Assembly: GCA_021204885.1 (NCBI GenBank)
Contig: JAJPYP010000013.1
Span: forward strand, 1,398-8,055
Reading direction: 5' to 3'
Source: Prevotellaceae bacterium
GTDB taxonomy: Bacteria; Bacteroidota; Bacteroidia; Bacteroidales; Bacteroidaceae
DNA length: 6,658 nucleotides
The first letter of the stretch is position 1. Each line of letters starts with the position of its first letter. Position numbers and translations under genes: made by a program. Positions 1 to 5,823 of the stretch are shown piece after piece. Under the pieces are notes generated by a model, which was given only the letters and a program-made list of their open reading frames with translations, was not told the DNA's origin and did no database searches.

Positions 1-110
1 CCCCTTGCCGGACCACCACCCCCGCGCTCACAACCACCCCCACCCCCCCCCGTGGGGGGGGCGCGGACGCCCCCCCCCCCAACCCCCCACCAACGCCGTT
101 TTTGTCTTCC
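1..110. other. low-complexity C/G homopolymer edge
   Basis: This stretch is dominated by cytosine runs: nine C at 43-51, eleven C at 70-80 and six C at 83-88, with eight G at 54-61. The C and G runs at 43-61 can fold into a short hairpin with a three-base loop. I see no reading frame of interest. The composition is unlike the rest of the window, so it may be a poorly resolved contig end rather than genuine sequence. Confidence 0.6.
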
Positions 111-128
111 TACGAGCCGAATGCGGGA

Positions 129-266
129 CTAATCCGTCTCCTCTTCCTCGCCCTCTATCAACCTCAACGCCTGTCTAATCGTCCTCCCCTTCCTTACCCT
201 TTATCAACCTCAACGCCTGTCTAATCGTCCGCCTCTTCCTCGCCCTTTATCAAGGTGAGCGCCTGC
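129..266 (-). repeat. three tandem 46-bp copies of the S41-like gene's 3' end
   Basis: Units lie at 129-174, 175-220 and 221-266, each exactly 46 bp. Read on the minus strand, each unit is one base plus 15 codons ending in TAG. The unit inside the gene (221-266) encodes QALTLIKGEEEADD-stop. The next encodes QALRLIKGKEGEDD-stop and the last QALRLIEGEEEETD-stop. No unit has a net length change. Because 46 is not a multiple of three, each copy is shifted one frame from the previous one, and the first TAG (221-223) ends the protein. The downstream copies are therefore not translated unless a frameshift occurs. Confidence 0.9.
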
Positions 267-1513
267 CTTAGCAGCAGCTCCTCCGTATTGCCCAAGGGAA
301 GGAAGTACTGGAGGTAGGAGTTGGGGTTGAGGGAGTAGTCGGGCTTCAGGCCACCGGAGTAGTCGGCCGTGCCGTCGGCGTTATACACGAAGGCCACCAC
401 GGGCGAGAGTCGCCACGAGAACTCGGTGTTGATGAAGCTTTCGGTATGCACCGTCTGCCCCGTGGTGGTCTGCCCTATGAGCACCACGTCCATATAGGGC
501 CTGAGACAGTTCACCATGATTTCGCCCATGCCCACCGTAGAGGAGGAAGTGAGCACGTAAAGGGTGGAGAGGTTCAGGTTGGCGCCCCCCTCGCCGATGC
601 GCGTGCCCAAGTCGATGCTGCCGTTCTCGGCGCTGCGCAGCTCGTTATACTCTAACGAGGCAAGCGTGTGCCCCAATGCGCTATAGGGTGCCAACAAGTC
701 GGCCAAGAGCTCCATGCAGGCAAGGTCGCCTCCCGTGTTGTAACGCAAGTCGAGCACGAAATCGGTGATGCCGGCAGCCTGGCACTCCAAGGAGAACCGG
801 CGAAGCCGGTTATCGTAAGCCGATGCGTCGGCCTCGGTGCCGGCGGTGAAGCTGTTATAGACCAAGTAGCCCACGGTGTAGGGCGTGCCTTCCAAGGAGA
901 TAATGGTGGAGACGGGAATCACATCGTCGCTCACCTCGCGCTCGGCCGGCAAGTAGACGGTGCCCACGGGCTCTATCCACGTGGTATCGGTCTGGAGGGA
1001 GTCGCCGAGGGTCTCGAGCATGTACTTGCCTATCTGCAACCGCCGCTCCTCGCCCCCTTGCAGCAGCGCCTCGTTGTTCTTGGTCAGGGAGTCGCCGTCC
1101 ACCAGCATAATCCAGTCGCCGCGCTCTATCCCCGCATCGGCCGCGGGCGAGTCGGTAGAGACGTAGGTAACGAGGGCATTGTAGCAGGAGTCGCTGTAGT
1201 CTATGCTGTAGAGCGAGTACTCGAAGCCGTAGCCGGGCTCGGCCACCGTGTAGAGGGTGTCCACAGAAGAGTATTTGTCGGCCGATACCGTGAGGTTCTT
1301 CAAGAAGGTGGCGGGGGCCTGGAAGTAGTTCAGCTTCTTGGTCGAGGGCAGGTCGTCCACCCAGAGGTAGTTCACGCGCATCACGCTGTCTATCCAGAGG
1401 TCGCGCCCCGTAAGGGGGTAGTACTCCGGCCATCGGTCTTCCCCGCACGAGAGCGCGAGCGGCAGGCATGCCAGCAGGGGCAGCAGGGCCAATAGGTGGC
1501 GTAAGGGCTTCAT
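221..1513 (-). CDS. S41-family (C-terminal processing protease-like) lipoprotein, catalytic dyad apparently lost
   Basis: The protein has 430 residues. Residues 1-22 form a lipoprotein signal peptide ending LALS before Cys23. The residues after the cysteine (GED) are acidic, as in some surface-exported Bacteroidota lipoproteins, so an outer-membrane and possibly surface location is inferred. A PDZ-like region covers about 95-170 and includes GIERGDWIMLVDG at 128-140. The S41 core covers about 210-400, with the conserved DLRYNTGG at 255-262. Active S41 enzymes usually have TASASE with a nucleophilic Ser and, about 25 residues on, a Lys after a Gly. Here these positions read TVGMGE (326-331) and TTTGQT (349-354), giving Gly328 and Gln353. 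I infer a non-proteolytic binding protein. I chose the ATG at 1513 because the upstream in-frame TTG at 1543 overlaps a promoter -7 box and would spoil the signal peptide. The gene is divergent from mnmA, and its 3' end is tandemly repeated downstream. Confidence 0.85.
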   Translation of the reverse strand: MKPLRHLLALLPLLACLPLALSCGEDRWPEYYPLTGRDLWIDSVMRVNYLWVDDLPSTKKLNYFQAPATFLKNLTVSADKYSSVDTLYTVAEPGYGFEYSLYSIDYSDSCYNALVTYVSTDSPAADAGIERGDWIMLVDGDSLTKNNEALLQGGEERRLQIGKYMLETLGDSLQTDTTWIEPVGTVYLPAEREVSDDVIPVSTIISLEGTPYTVGYLVYNSFTAGTEADASAYDNRLRRFSLECQAAGITDFVLDLRYNTGGDLACMELLADLLAPYSALGHTLASLEYNELRSAENGSIDLGTRIGEGGANLNLSTLYVLTSSSTVGMGEIMVNCLRPYMDVVLIGQTTTGQTVHTESFINTEFSWRLSPVVAFVYNADGTADYSGGLKPDYSLNPNSYLQYFLPLGNTEELLLRQALTLIKGEEEADD

Positions 1514-1540
1514 GGGCAGTGACTTGTTTGGTTCACGCTG

Positions 1541-1548
1541 CAAAAATA
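1541..1548 (-). promoter_or_regulatory. candidate Bacteroidota -7 box for the S41-like gene
   Basis: On the minus strand this reads TATTTTTG, matching TAnnTTTG. It lies 28 nt upstream of the ATG at 1513, which predicts a leader of roughly 20 nt. I found no TTTG-like -33 element 18-21 nt upstream, so support rests on the -7 box and its position. Confidence 0.5.
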
Positions 1549-1602
1549 GTGATTTTGTCCGTTACTTGCTACTCCTTGGGGCGAAAATCCCCGCGCCCCG
1601 CT

Positions 1603-1634
1603 GTTGCTTACTTCAAATTATCTGCCTACTTTTG
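1603..1634 (+). promoter_or_regulatory. candidate mnmA promoter
   Basis: A GTTG at 1603-1606 (three of four matches to the -33 TTTG) is followed after 20 nt by TACTTTTG at 1627-1634, a full TAnnTTTG match. The start of transcription would fall near 1640, leaving a leader of about 20 nt that contains the Shine-Dalgarno sequence. Confidence 0.65.
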
Positions 1635-1650
1635 TGGCTGTAACCATTGG

Positions 1651-1657
1651 AAGGAGG
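1651..1657 (+). promoter_or_regulatory. Shine-Dalgarno sequence of mnmA
   Basis: AAGGAGG lies 4 nt before the ATG at 1662. It fixes that start over the in-frame TTG at 1647. It stands out because no other gene in this window has a recognisable Shine-Dalgarno sequence, as is usual in Bacteroidota. Confidence 0.75.
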
Positions 1658-1661
1658 TCGC

Positions 1662-2726
1662 ATGGAGATTGCCGTACTATTGTCGGGGGGCGTTGACAGC
1701 TCGGTGGTGGTGCACCTGCTTTGCGAGCAGGGGTACAAACCGTCGCTCTTCTATATCAAGATAGGAAGGGATGACGTGGATTACATGGACTGCAGCGCGG
1801 AAGAAGATTGGGAGATATGCCTGACCATCGCCCACCGATACGGGCTTCCCCTTGAGATGGTCGACCTGCAACAGGAGTATTGGGATAAGGTGGCGGCCTA
1901 CGCCATCGACAAGGTGCGGCAGGGACTCACGCCCAATCCCGACGTGATGTGCAACAGGCTCATCAAGTTCGGTTGCTTCGAGGAGCGTGTGGGACGTTAC
2001 TACGAGCGCACCGCCACGGGCCACTATGCCAAGCGGGTGGAGAGAGACGGGCGCGTGTGGTTAGGCACCGCCGTCGACCCTGTCAAGGACCAGACCGACT
2101 TCTTGGCGCAATTAGAGTACGGACAACTCAAGAAGTTGCTTTTCCCCTTGGGAGGCATGCTAAAGCGCGAGGTGCGCGAGGTGGCTCTCTCGGCAGCATT
2201 GCCTTCAGCGCGTAGGCGCGACAGCCAAGGTATCTGCTTCCTTGGCAAGATAGATTACAACGACTTCGTGCGCAGGTTTCTGGGCGAGCGCGACGGCGAG
2301 ATCATCGAGCTTGAGACAGGGCGCAAGCTTGGCACCCACCACGGTTACTGGTTCCACACCATCGGCCAGCGCAAGGGGTTGGGCCTCAGCGGCGGGCCTT
2401 GGTTCGTCATCCGCAAGGACACGGCGCGGAACATCGTGTACGTGTCGCGCGGCTACGATACCGAAAAGCAGTTCGCCTACGGCTTCCGCATGCAGGGCTT
2501 CCACTTCATCACGGCCGACCCGTGGGGCGGGCAGGTGGAGGCCATTCCCGTCACCTTCAAGATACGCCACACGCCCGAGTTCAGCCGGGGCAGGCTGTAC
2601 CGCGAGGCGGATGGTTATAGAATCGAATCCGACAGCAAGCTGCAAGGGGTGGCACCCGGGCAGTTCGGGGTGGTCTACGACGAGGCGTCACGTATCTGCA
2701 TCGGCAGCGGGGAGATTACGGGATAG
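1662..2726 (+). CDS. mnmA: tRNA-specific 2-thiouridylase MnmA
   Basis: This cytoplasmic enzyme activates C2 of wobble uridine 34 with ATP and transfers sulfur to make 2-thiouridine in tRNAs for Lys, Glu and Gln. The protein has 354 residues, a normal family length. It shows the ATP-binding PP-loop SGGVDSS at 8-14, NPDVMC at 92-97 with the expected catalytic Asp94 and Cys97, ATGHYA at 118-123, KDQTDFL at 142-148, the second catalytic cysteine Cys192 in GICFLG, GQRKGLG at 235-241, and a C-terminal beta-barrel with APGQ at 331-334. All key residues are present, so it should be active. Sequence character is that of the Bacteroides MnmA proteins. Bacteroides genomes often carry more than one mnmA, so this may be one paralogue. 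The ATG start is set by an AAGGAGG sequence 4 nt upstream. No sulfur-relay gene is adjacent. Confidence 0.96.
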   Translation: MEIAVLLSGGVDSSVVVHLLCEQGYKPSLFYIKIGRDDVDYMDCSAEEDWEICLTIAHRYGLPLEMVDLQQEYWDKVAAYAIDKVRQGLTPNPDVMCNRLIKFGCFEERVGRYYERTATGHYAKRVERDGRVWLGTAVDPVKDQTDFLAQLEYGQLKKLLFPLGGMLKREVREVALSAALPSARRRDSQGICFLGKIDYNDFVRRFLGERDGEIIELETGRKLGTHHGYWFHTIGQRKGLGLSGGPWFVIRKDTARNIVYVSRGYDTEKQFAYGFRMQGFHFITADPWGGQVEAIPVTFKIRHTPEFSRGRLYREADGYRIESDSKLQGVAPGQFGVVYDEASRICIGSGEITG

Positions 2727-2748
2727 AGGCACCGCCGGCTCTCCCCGC
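2707..2748 (+). terminator. weak stem-loop across the mnmA stop codon
   Basis: GCGGGGAGA at 2707-2715 pairs with TCTCCCCGC at 2740-2748, a nine-base stem with a 24-nt loop that contains the mnmA stop codon. No U-tract follows, so an intrinsic terminator is doubtful. It could protect the 3' end or have no function. Confidence 0.25.
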
Positions 2749-2779
2749 CACTTTAGTGCAAGGCAGGCCGCCACGCACG

Positions 2780-2789
2780 GAAACGTTTC
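2780..2789. promoter_or_regulatory. 10-bp palindrome upstream of the lipoprotein gene
   Basis: GAAACGTTTC is a perfect palindrome about 45 nt upstream of the -7 box at 2834. Its form resembles half of a LacI-type operator core. No regulator gene is nearby, and a 10-bp palindrome can arise by chance. Confidence 0.2.
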
Positions 2790-2833
2790 AACATCTTAAC
2801 AGCGGATAGGTGCGATAATCCCGATAGAATGCT

Positions 2834-2841
2834 TACCTTTG
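2834..2841 (+). promoter_or_regulatory. candidate -7 box for the glycine-zipper lipoprotein gene
   Basis: TACCTTTG matches TAnnTTTG and lies 28 nt before the ATG at 2870, the same distance as for the S41-like gene. No good -33 TTTG is visible near 2810-2815. It indicates that the gene is transcribed separately from mnmA, although read-through from mnmA cannot be excluded. Confidence 0.5.
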
Positions 2842-2869
2842 TCACACGGAAACAATACAACACTGCACT

Positions 2870-3544
2870 ATGAACAAATTCATCATCGTATGCTTGGCTG
2901 CCTGCGTGCTGCTGAGCGGTTGCGCTACCGGCCGCATAGGCGCGGGCAACGGGGGAGCTGTGGTTGCGGGTGCCGCCATCGGCGGTAACTTGGGAAGTGC
3001 CATGGGCGGGCTGATAGGCTCGAGCAACCGGGGCGGACGTGGCGGCTTCCGAGGCTCGGCCATCGGCACGATTATAGGAACCGTGGCCGGAGCGGCCATA
3101 GCCGGCGCCGCCACCGCGCCCAAGGAGGAGGAGAAGGTATATAAGGTAGAGCGCACCACCTCCAACGTGGAGCGGGCGAAGGCCACTTCCCCGCTCGCCG
3201 ACTTGCAAATCAGTAACATCCGCTTCATCGACGACGGGCGCGACCAGGTGATCGACGCGGGAGAGCTGAGCAAGGTCATCTTCGAGATTACCAACGAGGG
3301 CGACCAGACCGCCTACAACGTGCTGCCCGTCGTCACCGAGACCACCGGCTCGAAGTATATCTACATCTCTTCGAGCATCCTCGTGGAGGAGATCGCGCCC
3401 GGCGAAGGCATCAAGTACACGGCCAACCTCGAGGCGGATGAGAAGCTCAAGAACGGCTCCGTCACTATCCACGTGGCTGTGGCCGACGAGTATGGCAACG
3501 AGTACGACTCGCAGGAGTTCACGTTGCAGACGCGGAAGGAGTAA
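2870..3544 (+). CDS. glycine-zipper lipoprotein with C-terminal CARDB-like domain
   Basis: The protein has 224 residues and no recognised specific function. A lipoprotein signal ends in LLSGC, with lipidated Cys18. Residues about 28-82 are very rich in Gly and Ala with small-residue spacing (for example AGAAIGGNLG and GTIIGTVAGAAIAG), forming two glycine-zipper segments that could make a membrane-associated hairpin, as in Rick_17kDa/SlyB-type outer-membrane lipoproteins. A charged linker follows at 84-105. Residues about 111-222 look like an all-beta domain of the CARDB/NEW3 kind, with IRFIDDGRDQVIDAGE at 117-132 and FEITNEGDQTAYNV at 138-151. The 121-132 loop has Asp, Asp, Asp and Glu at EF-hand-like positions 1, 5, 9 and 12, so calcium binding is possible. 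It ends convergent with nagB across a hairpin-containing gap. An envelope-stability or anchoring role is inference. Confidence 0.85.
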   Translation: MNKFIIVCLAACVLLSGCATGRIGAGNGGAVVAGAAIGGNLGSAMGGLIGSSNRGGRGGFRGSAIGTIIGTVAGAAIAGAATAPKEEEKVYKVERTTSNVERAKATSPLADLQISNIRFIDDGRDQVIDAGELSKVIFEITNEGDQTAYNVLPVVTETTGSKYIYISSSILVEEIAPGEGIKYTANLEADEKLKNGSVTIHVAVADEYGNEYDSQEFTLQTRKE

Positions 3545-3594
3545 GGAGGGGCTTACCGGACTTTTGGCTTGCAAGACCAAGGTGCACGTAAAAC

Positions 3595-3640
3595 GCAGCT
3601 GGGCGTTCCCGAAACTTTCGTTTCGGGAACACCCAGCTGC
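3595..3640. terminator. large hairpin 1 in the convergent gap
   Basis: Two 20-nt arms (3595-3614 and 3621-3640) flank a 6-nt loop CTTTCG. One position is C opposite A in plus-strand RNA but becomes a G-U pair in minus-strand RNA. The hairpin starts 51 nt after the lipoprotein stop. In the minus direction it is followed by GTTTTACGT, a short U-tract. In the plus direction it is followed only by TTACATG. It probably acts as a transcription terminator, perhaps for both strands, or is a member of a dispersed hairpin family. Confidence 0.7.
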
Positions 3641-3682
3641 TTACATGATAAAGGAAGAGGAAAGCGAGTCCTGAAGTTTATA

Positions 3683-3698
3683 CCTTATATATATAAGG
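3683..3698. other. 16-bp AT-rich perfect palindrome
   Basis: The two halves CCTTATAT and ATATAAGG form a perfect palindrome midway between the two hairpins. It is the AT-richest spot in a GC-rich window. It could be a protein-binding site or an easily melted spacer. No promoter box is associated with it, and no gene starts here. Apart from this and the two hairpins I see nothing in 3545-3841. Confidence 0.4.
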
Positions 3699-3778
3699 AT
3701 AATAGGTTGGGGAAAGCGGAAATTACAGCTACTCCCTCACCGCACTACCTGAACATTACGCTACTCAGAACGTAAAAC

Positions 3779-3824
3779 GCGAAGCCTTTAGCTCGAAGCG
3801 ACAGCTTCGGGCTAAAGGCTTCGC
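3779..3824. terminator. large hairpin 2, probable nagB terminator
   Basis: Two 21-nt arms (3779-3799 and 3804-3824) enclose a GACA tetraloop. One pair is T-G in plus-strand RNA and becomes a C-A mismatch in minus-strand RNA. The hairpin begins 17 nt after the nagB stop codon. In nagB mRNA it is followed by GTTTTACGT, giving a U-tract, so it fits an intrinsic terminator for nagB. The 9-nt flank ACGTAAAAC at 3770-3778 also precedes hairpin 1 at 3586-3594. Confidence 0.75.
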
Positions 3825-3841
3825 TTGTATAGGGGAAGCTG

Positions 3842-4654
3842 TCACTTCAACAGCGAAGCGGGGTCAAGATGCGCCCGCTCGATATCCTTGAAGTAACGGT
3901 AGGTACCCACTTTGAGCTCCTCGGTAGCGGCGTCGTCGCACACGATAATGCCTTTGGGGTGCAGCTGCAAGGCACTGATGGTCCACATCTGCATGACGGG
4001 ACCCTCCACGGCGTGCCTCAGGGCGCGGGCCTTGTTGTGGCCGGTAGCCAATATCAGCACCTCTTTGGCGTCGAGCACGGTGCCCACACCCACGGTCAAG
4101 GCCGTGCGTGGCACCTTGGTAACGTCACCCTCGAAGAAGCGGGAGTTGGCCACTATGGTGTCGGTGGTGAGTGTCTTTTGCCGGGTGCGCGAAGCAAGGG
4201 AGGAGCCCGGCTCGTTGAAAGCGATGTGCCCGTCGGGCCCGATACCGCCAAGGAAGAGGTCGATGCCGCCGAAGGAGGCTATCGCCTCTTCGTAGGCGGC
4301 GCACTCGGCTGCAAGGTCGGGGGCGTTGCCGTTGAGGATATGCACGTGCTCCGGGTCAATATCGATGTGGCCGAAGAAGTTCGTCCACATGAAGGAGTAG
4401 TAGCTCTCGGGATGTTCGCGCGGCAGGCCTACGTACTCGTCCATGTTGAACGTGACCACGTGGCGGAAGGAGACGACTCCCTTTCGGCACAAGTCTATCA
4501 AGGCCTTGTACATGCCAAGCGGGGAGGAGCCGGTGGGGCACCCCAACAGGAATGGTTTCTCGGCCGTGGGGCGGGCGGCACGGATTTTGGCGGCCACGTA
4601 GCAGGCGGCCCACTGTGAAACGGATGCATAGTCCGGCTGGATAATCAATCGCAT
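3842..4654 (-). CDS. nagB: glucosamine-6-phosphate deaminase
   Basis: This cytoplasmic enzyme converts glucosamine 6-phosphate to fructose 6-phosphate and ammonia, feeding N-acetylglucosamine from glycans or peptidoglycan into glycolysis. The protein has 270 residues, in step with E. coli NagB. It shows the phosphate-binding CPTGSSPLG at 39-47, NMDEY at 70-74 with Asp72, and [13 protein letters not shown] at 137-149 with Asp141, His143 and Glu148, all the catalytic positions. The residues that bind the allosteric activator N-acetylglucosamine 6-phosphate in the E. coli enzyme (Ser151, Arg158, Lys160, Thr161, Tyr254) are also present at the same numbers, so an allosteric hexamer is expected. 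No nagA or transporter gene is adjacent. It lies downstream of the radical SAM gene on the same strand but appears to have its own promoter, a leader of about 170 nt with repeats, and a hairpin terminator. Confidence 0.96.
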   Translation of the reverse strand: MRLIIQPDYASVSQWAACYVAAKIRAARPTAEKPFLLGCPTGSSPLGMYKALIDLCRKGVVSFRHVVTFNMDEYVGLPREHPESYYSFMWTNFFGHIDIDPEHVHILNGNAPDLAAECAAYEEAIASFGGIDLFLGGIGPDGHIAFNEPGSSLASRTRQKTLTTDTIVANSRFFEGDVTKVPRTALTVGVGTVLDAKEVLILATGHNKARALRHAVEGPVMQMWTISALQLHPKGIIVCDDAATEELKVGTYRYFKDIERAHLDPASLLK

Positions 4655-4680
4655 GATAGTTTGGTTTAACGTGATTACTT

Positions 4681-4705
4681 GGGGAGTGTTCCCCGAAAAT
4701 TTCGG
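4681..4705 (-). promoter_or_regulatory. two adjoining stem-loops in the nagB leader
   Basis: GGGGA at 4681-4685 pairs with TCCCC at 4690-4694 around a GTGT loop. CCGAAA at 4693-4698 pairs with TTTCGG at 4700-4705 around one base. The two share bases 4693-4694, so they cannot both form fully. They end 26 nt before the nagB start. A switch role is speculative, since both stems are short. Confidence 0.3.
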
Positions 4706-4722
4706 TGTATAACAGGCGGCGG

Positions 4723-4825
4723 CTTCCGTCAGCTTTCGGCAGGCTTTTCCCTCAGGCCTTAAAACAGACTTCCGTCAGTTTTCGGCAGGCTTTTCCCTCA
4801 GGCTTCGGCAGTCTTTCCCGTCATT
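4723..4825 (-). repeat. nested direct repeat in the nagB leader
   Basis: Two 35-bp copies (4723-4757 and 4769-4803) differ at one base (C or T at copy position 11) and repeat with a 46-bp period. A degraded third copy continues to about 4825. Within each copy, on the minus strand, short units CTGAGGGAAAAGC, CTGCCGAAAG and CTGACGGAAG follow one another, so the block is a degenerate 10-13 bp microrepeat of about eight or nine units (one, CTGTTTTAAGGC, strongly diverged). It would be transcribed as part of the nagB 5' leader. I do not recognise it as a known riboswitch or repeat family. Confidence 0.8.
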
Positions 4826-4833
4826 CACCGCCC

Positions 4834-4864
4834 CAAAGATACGTCTTTTTTCTTAGATAGCAAC
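4834..4864 (-). promoter_or_regulatory. candidate nagB promoter
   Basis: On the minus strand GTTG at 4864-4861 is followed after 19 nt by TATCTTTG at 4841-4834, a full TAnnTTTG match. The -33 element lies inside the last codons of the radical SAM gene. Transcription would begin near 4828, giving a nagB leader of roughly 170 nt that carries the repeats and stem-loops. The -33 variant GTTG is the same as in the mnmA promoter. Confidence 0.6.
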
Positions 4865-5803
4865 CTTTTTGCCCTGATAAGCCCCACGGTCGGCCATGAG
4901 CCGGCGCAGACGCTGGTTGAAGGCATAGATTTTGGTGTCCCACGCGGGGGCGATGAGCATCCCGGCAGGGGCTTGCGAAAGGAAGCGTTCGAGCACGATG
5001 TCGGGGCGTAGCCGCTCGATGAAGTCTATCAAGAGCGAGAGGTACTCCCCGATGTCCATGAGCCAGAAGGCCTCGGGGTGCCGGCGGTACTCGGCGGCCA
5101 TGCGTGTGCCCCGTATCAGCTGGAGCTGGTGAATCTTGAGCGTGGCAAGGGGCAAGGCCGAGAGGGTCGCGGCCGAGGCGAGGATGCTTTCGCGCGTGTC
5201 GCCCGGCAGCCCGAAGATGAGGTGGCCGCCCACGAGGATGCCCCGCGAGGCCGTGCGCTCGATGGCACGGGCGGAATCGGCGAAGGTGTGCCCCCGGTTC
5301 ACGTGCCTGAGAGCCGCCTCGTTCACGGTCTCGATGCCGAACTCTACAAGGAGGAAGGTGCGGCGGGCAAGATCGGCAAGGTAATCCAAGAGCGTGTCCG
5401 TCAGGCAGTCGGGACGGGTAGCCAGGACCAACCCCACCACACCCTCCACGGCCAAGGCTTCCTCATAGAGCCGCCGCAACACACGGATGTCGGCGTAGGT
5501 GTTGGAGTAGGCTTGGAAGTAGGCGAGATACTGCATCACGGGATACTTGTGGGCGAAGAAGCGCTTGCCCTCCTCCAATTGCCTTGCCACCGAGGCGCCG
5601 CTGCGGCAATAAGCGGGGCTGAAGGTGCGGTTGTCGCAATAGGCGCATCCCCCTACCCCTTTGGTGCCGTCGCGGTTGGGGCAGGTGAAGCCCGCGTCTA
5701 CCGACACCTTCTGCACCCTAAAGGGAAAGTAGCGGCGCATGAAGGTGGAAAAGTCGCTGTAGAGGGGATGGCTGTCCATAAAGTCTGTCGCTATGAGTTT
5801 CAT
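4853..5803 (-). CDS. YhcC-like radical SAM protein (TIGR01212 family)
   Basis: The protein has 316 residues, the normal length for this family. The cluster cysteines are Cys41, Cys53 and Cys56 in TCPNRDGTKGVGGCAYC, the characteristic wide spacing of YhcC-type radical SAM proteins, which bind a 4Fe-4S cluster and cleave S-adenosylmethionine. Other family motifs are YFQAYSNTY at 95-103, LATRPDCL at 127-134, EFGIETVN at 154-161 with NRGHTF at 169-174, and HLIFGLPGDT at 194-203. The substrate of this family is unknown to me, and the neighbours do not suggest one. I chose the ATG at 5803, which gives the usual N-terminus before the YFPFRVQKVS segment. Longer in-frame readings run into the DPP IV gene on the other strand and read as meaningless sequence. 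An alternative start is Met9 at 5779. The gene is divergent from DPP IV and precedes nagB. Confidence 0.92.
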   Translation of the reverse strand: MKLIATDFMDSHPLYSDFSTFMRRYFPFRVQKVSVDAGFTCPNRDGTKGVGGCAYCDNRTFSPAYCRSGASVARQLEEGKRFFAHKYPVMQYLAYFQAYSNTYADIRVLRRLYEEALAVEGVVGLVLATRPDCLTDTLLDYLADLARRTFLLVEFGIETVNEAALRHVNRGHTFADSARAIERTASRGILVGGHLIFGLPGDTRESILASAATLSALPLATLKIHQLQLIRGTRMAAEYRRHPEAFWLMDIGEYLSLLIDFIERLRPDIVLERFLSQAPAGMLIAPAWDTKIYAFNQRLRRLMADRGAYQGKKVAI

Positions 5804-5807
5804 CGGG

Positions 5808-5815
5808 CAAATGTA
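5808..5815 (-). promoter_or_regulatory. candidate -7 box very close to the radical SAM start
   Basis: The minus strand reads TACATTTG, a TAnnTTTG match, only 4 nt upstream of the ATG at 5803. No TTTG lies at the expected -33 spacing. If it is real, the transcript is leaderless or translation starts at Met9 (5779). Confidence 0.4.
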
Positions 5816-5823
5816 ACAAAAAC

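Noticed and set aside
668..1495. Long open frame on the plus strand, 275 codons, opposite the S41-like gene
   Set aside because: Its translation is rich in Val, Gly, His and Arg with no recognisable domain, and it lies fully antisense to a gene with clear motifs. It is a shadow of GC-rich codon use.
2753..3580. Long open frame on the minus strand, opposite the glycine-zipper lipoprotein
   Set aside because: No domain or signal is recognisable, and the plus-strand frame has a lipobox, zipper and beta domain. It is an antisense shadow.
3569..3775. 68-codon open frame across hairpin 1 on the plus strand
   Set aside because: It merely reads through the inverted repeat, has no start signal and shows no protein-like features.
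3586..3824. Insertion sequence or MITE bounded by the two hairpins
   Set aside because: The hairpins have unrelated stems, the shared 9-nt flank is a direct rather than inverted repeat, and no transposase or target-site duplication is visible.
129..4803. The number 46 recurs: tandem units of 46 bp, two hairpins of 46 nt spaced 184 nt apart, and a 46-bp repeat period in the nagB leader
   Set aside because: The sequences are unrelated and the elements are of different kinds, so I treat the shared length as coincidence.
4655..4852. CRISPR-like array in the nagB leader
   Set aside because: Only two full copies with an 11-bp spacer, plus internal microrepeats and no cas genes. It is a simple tandem repeat.
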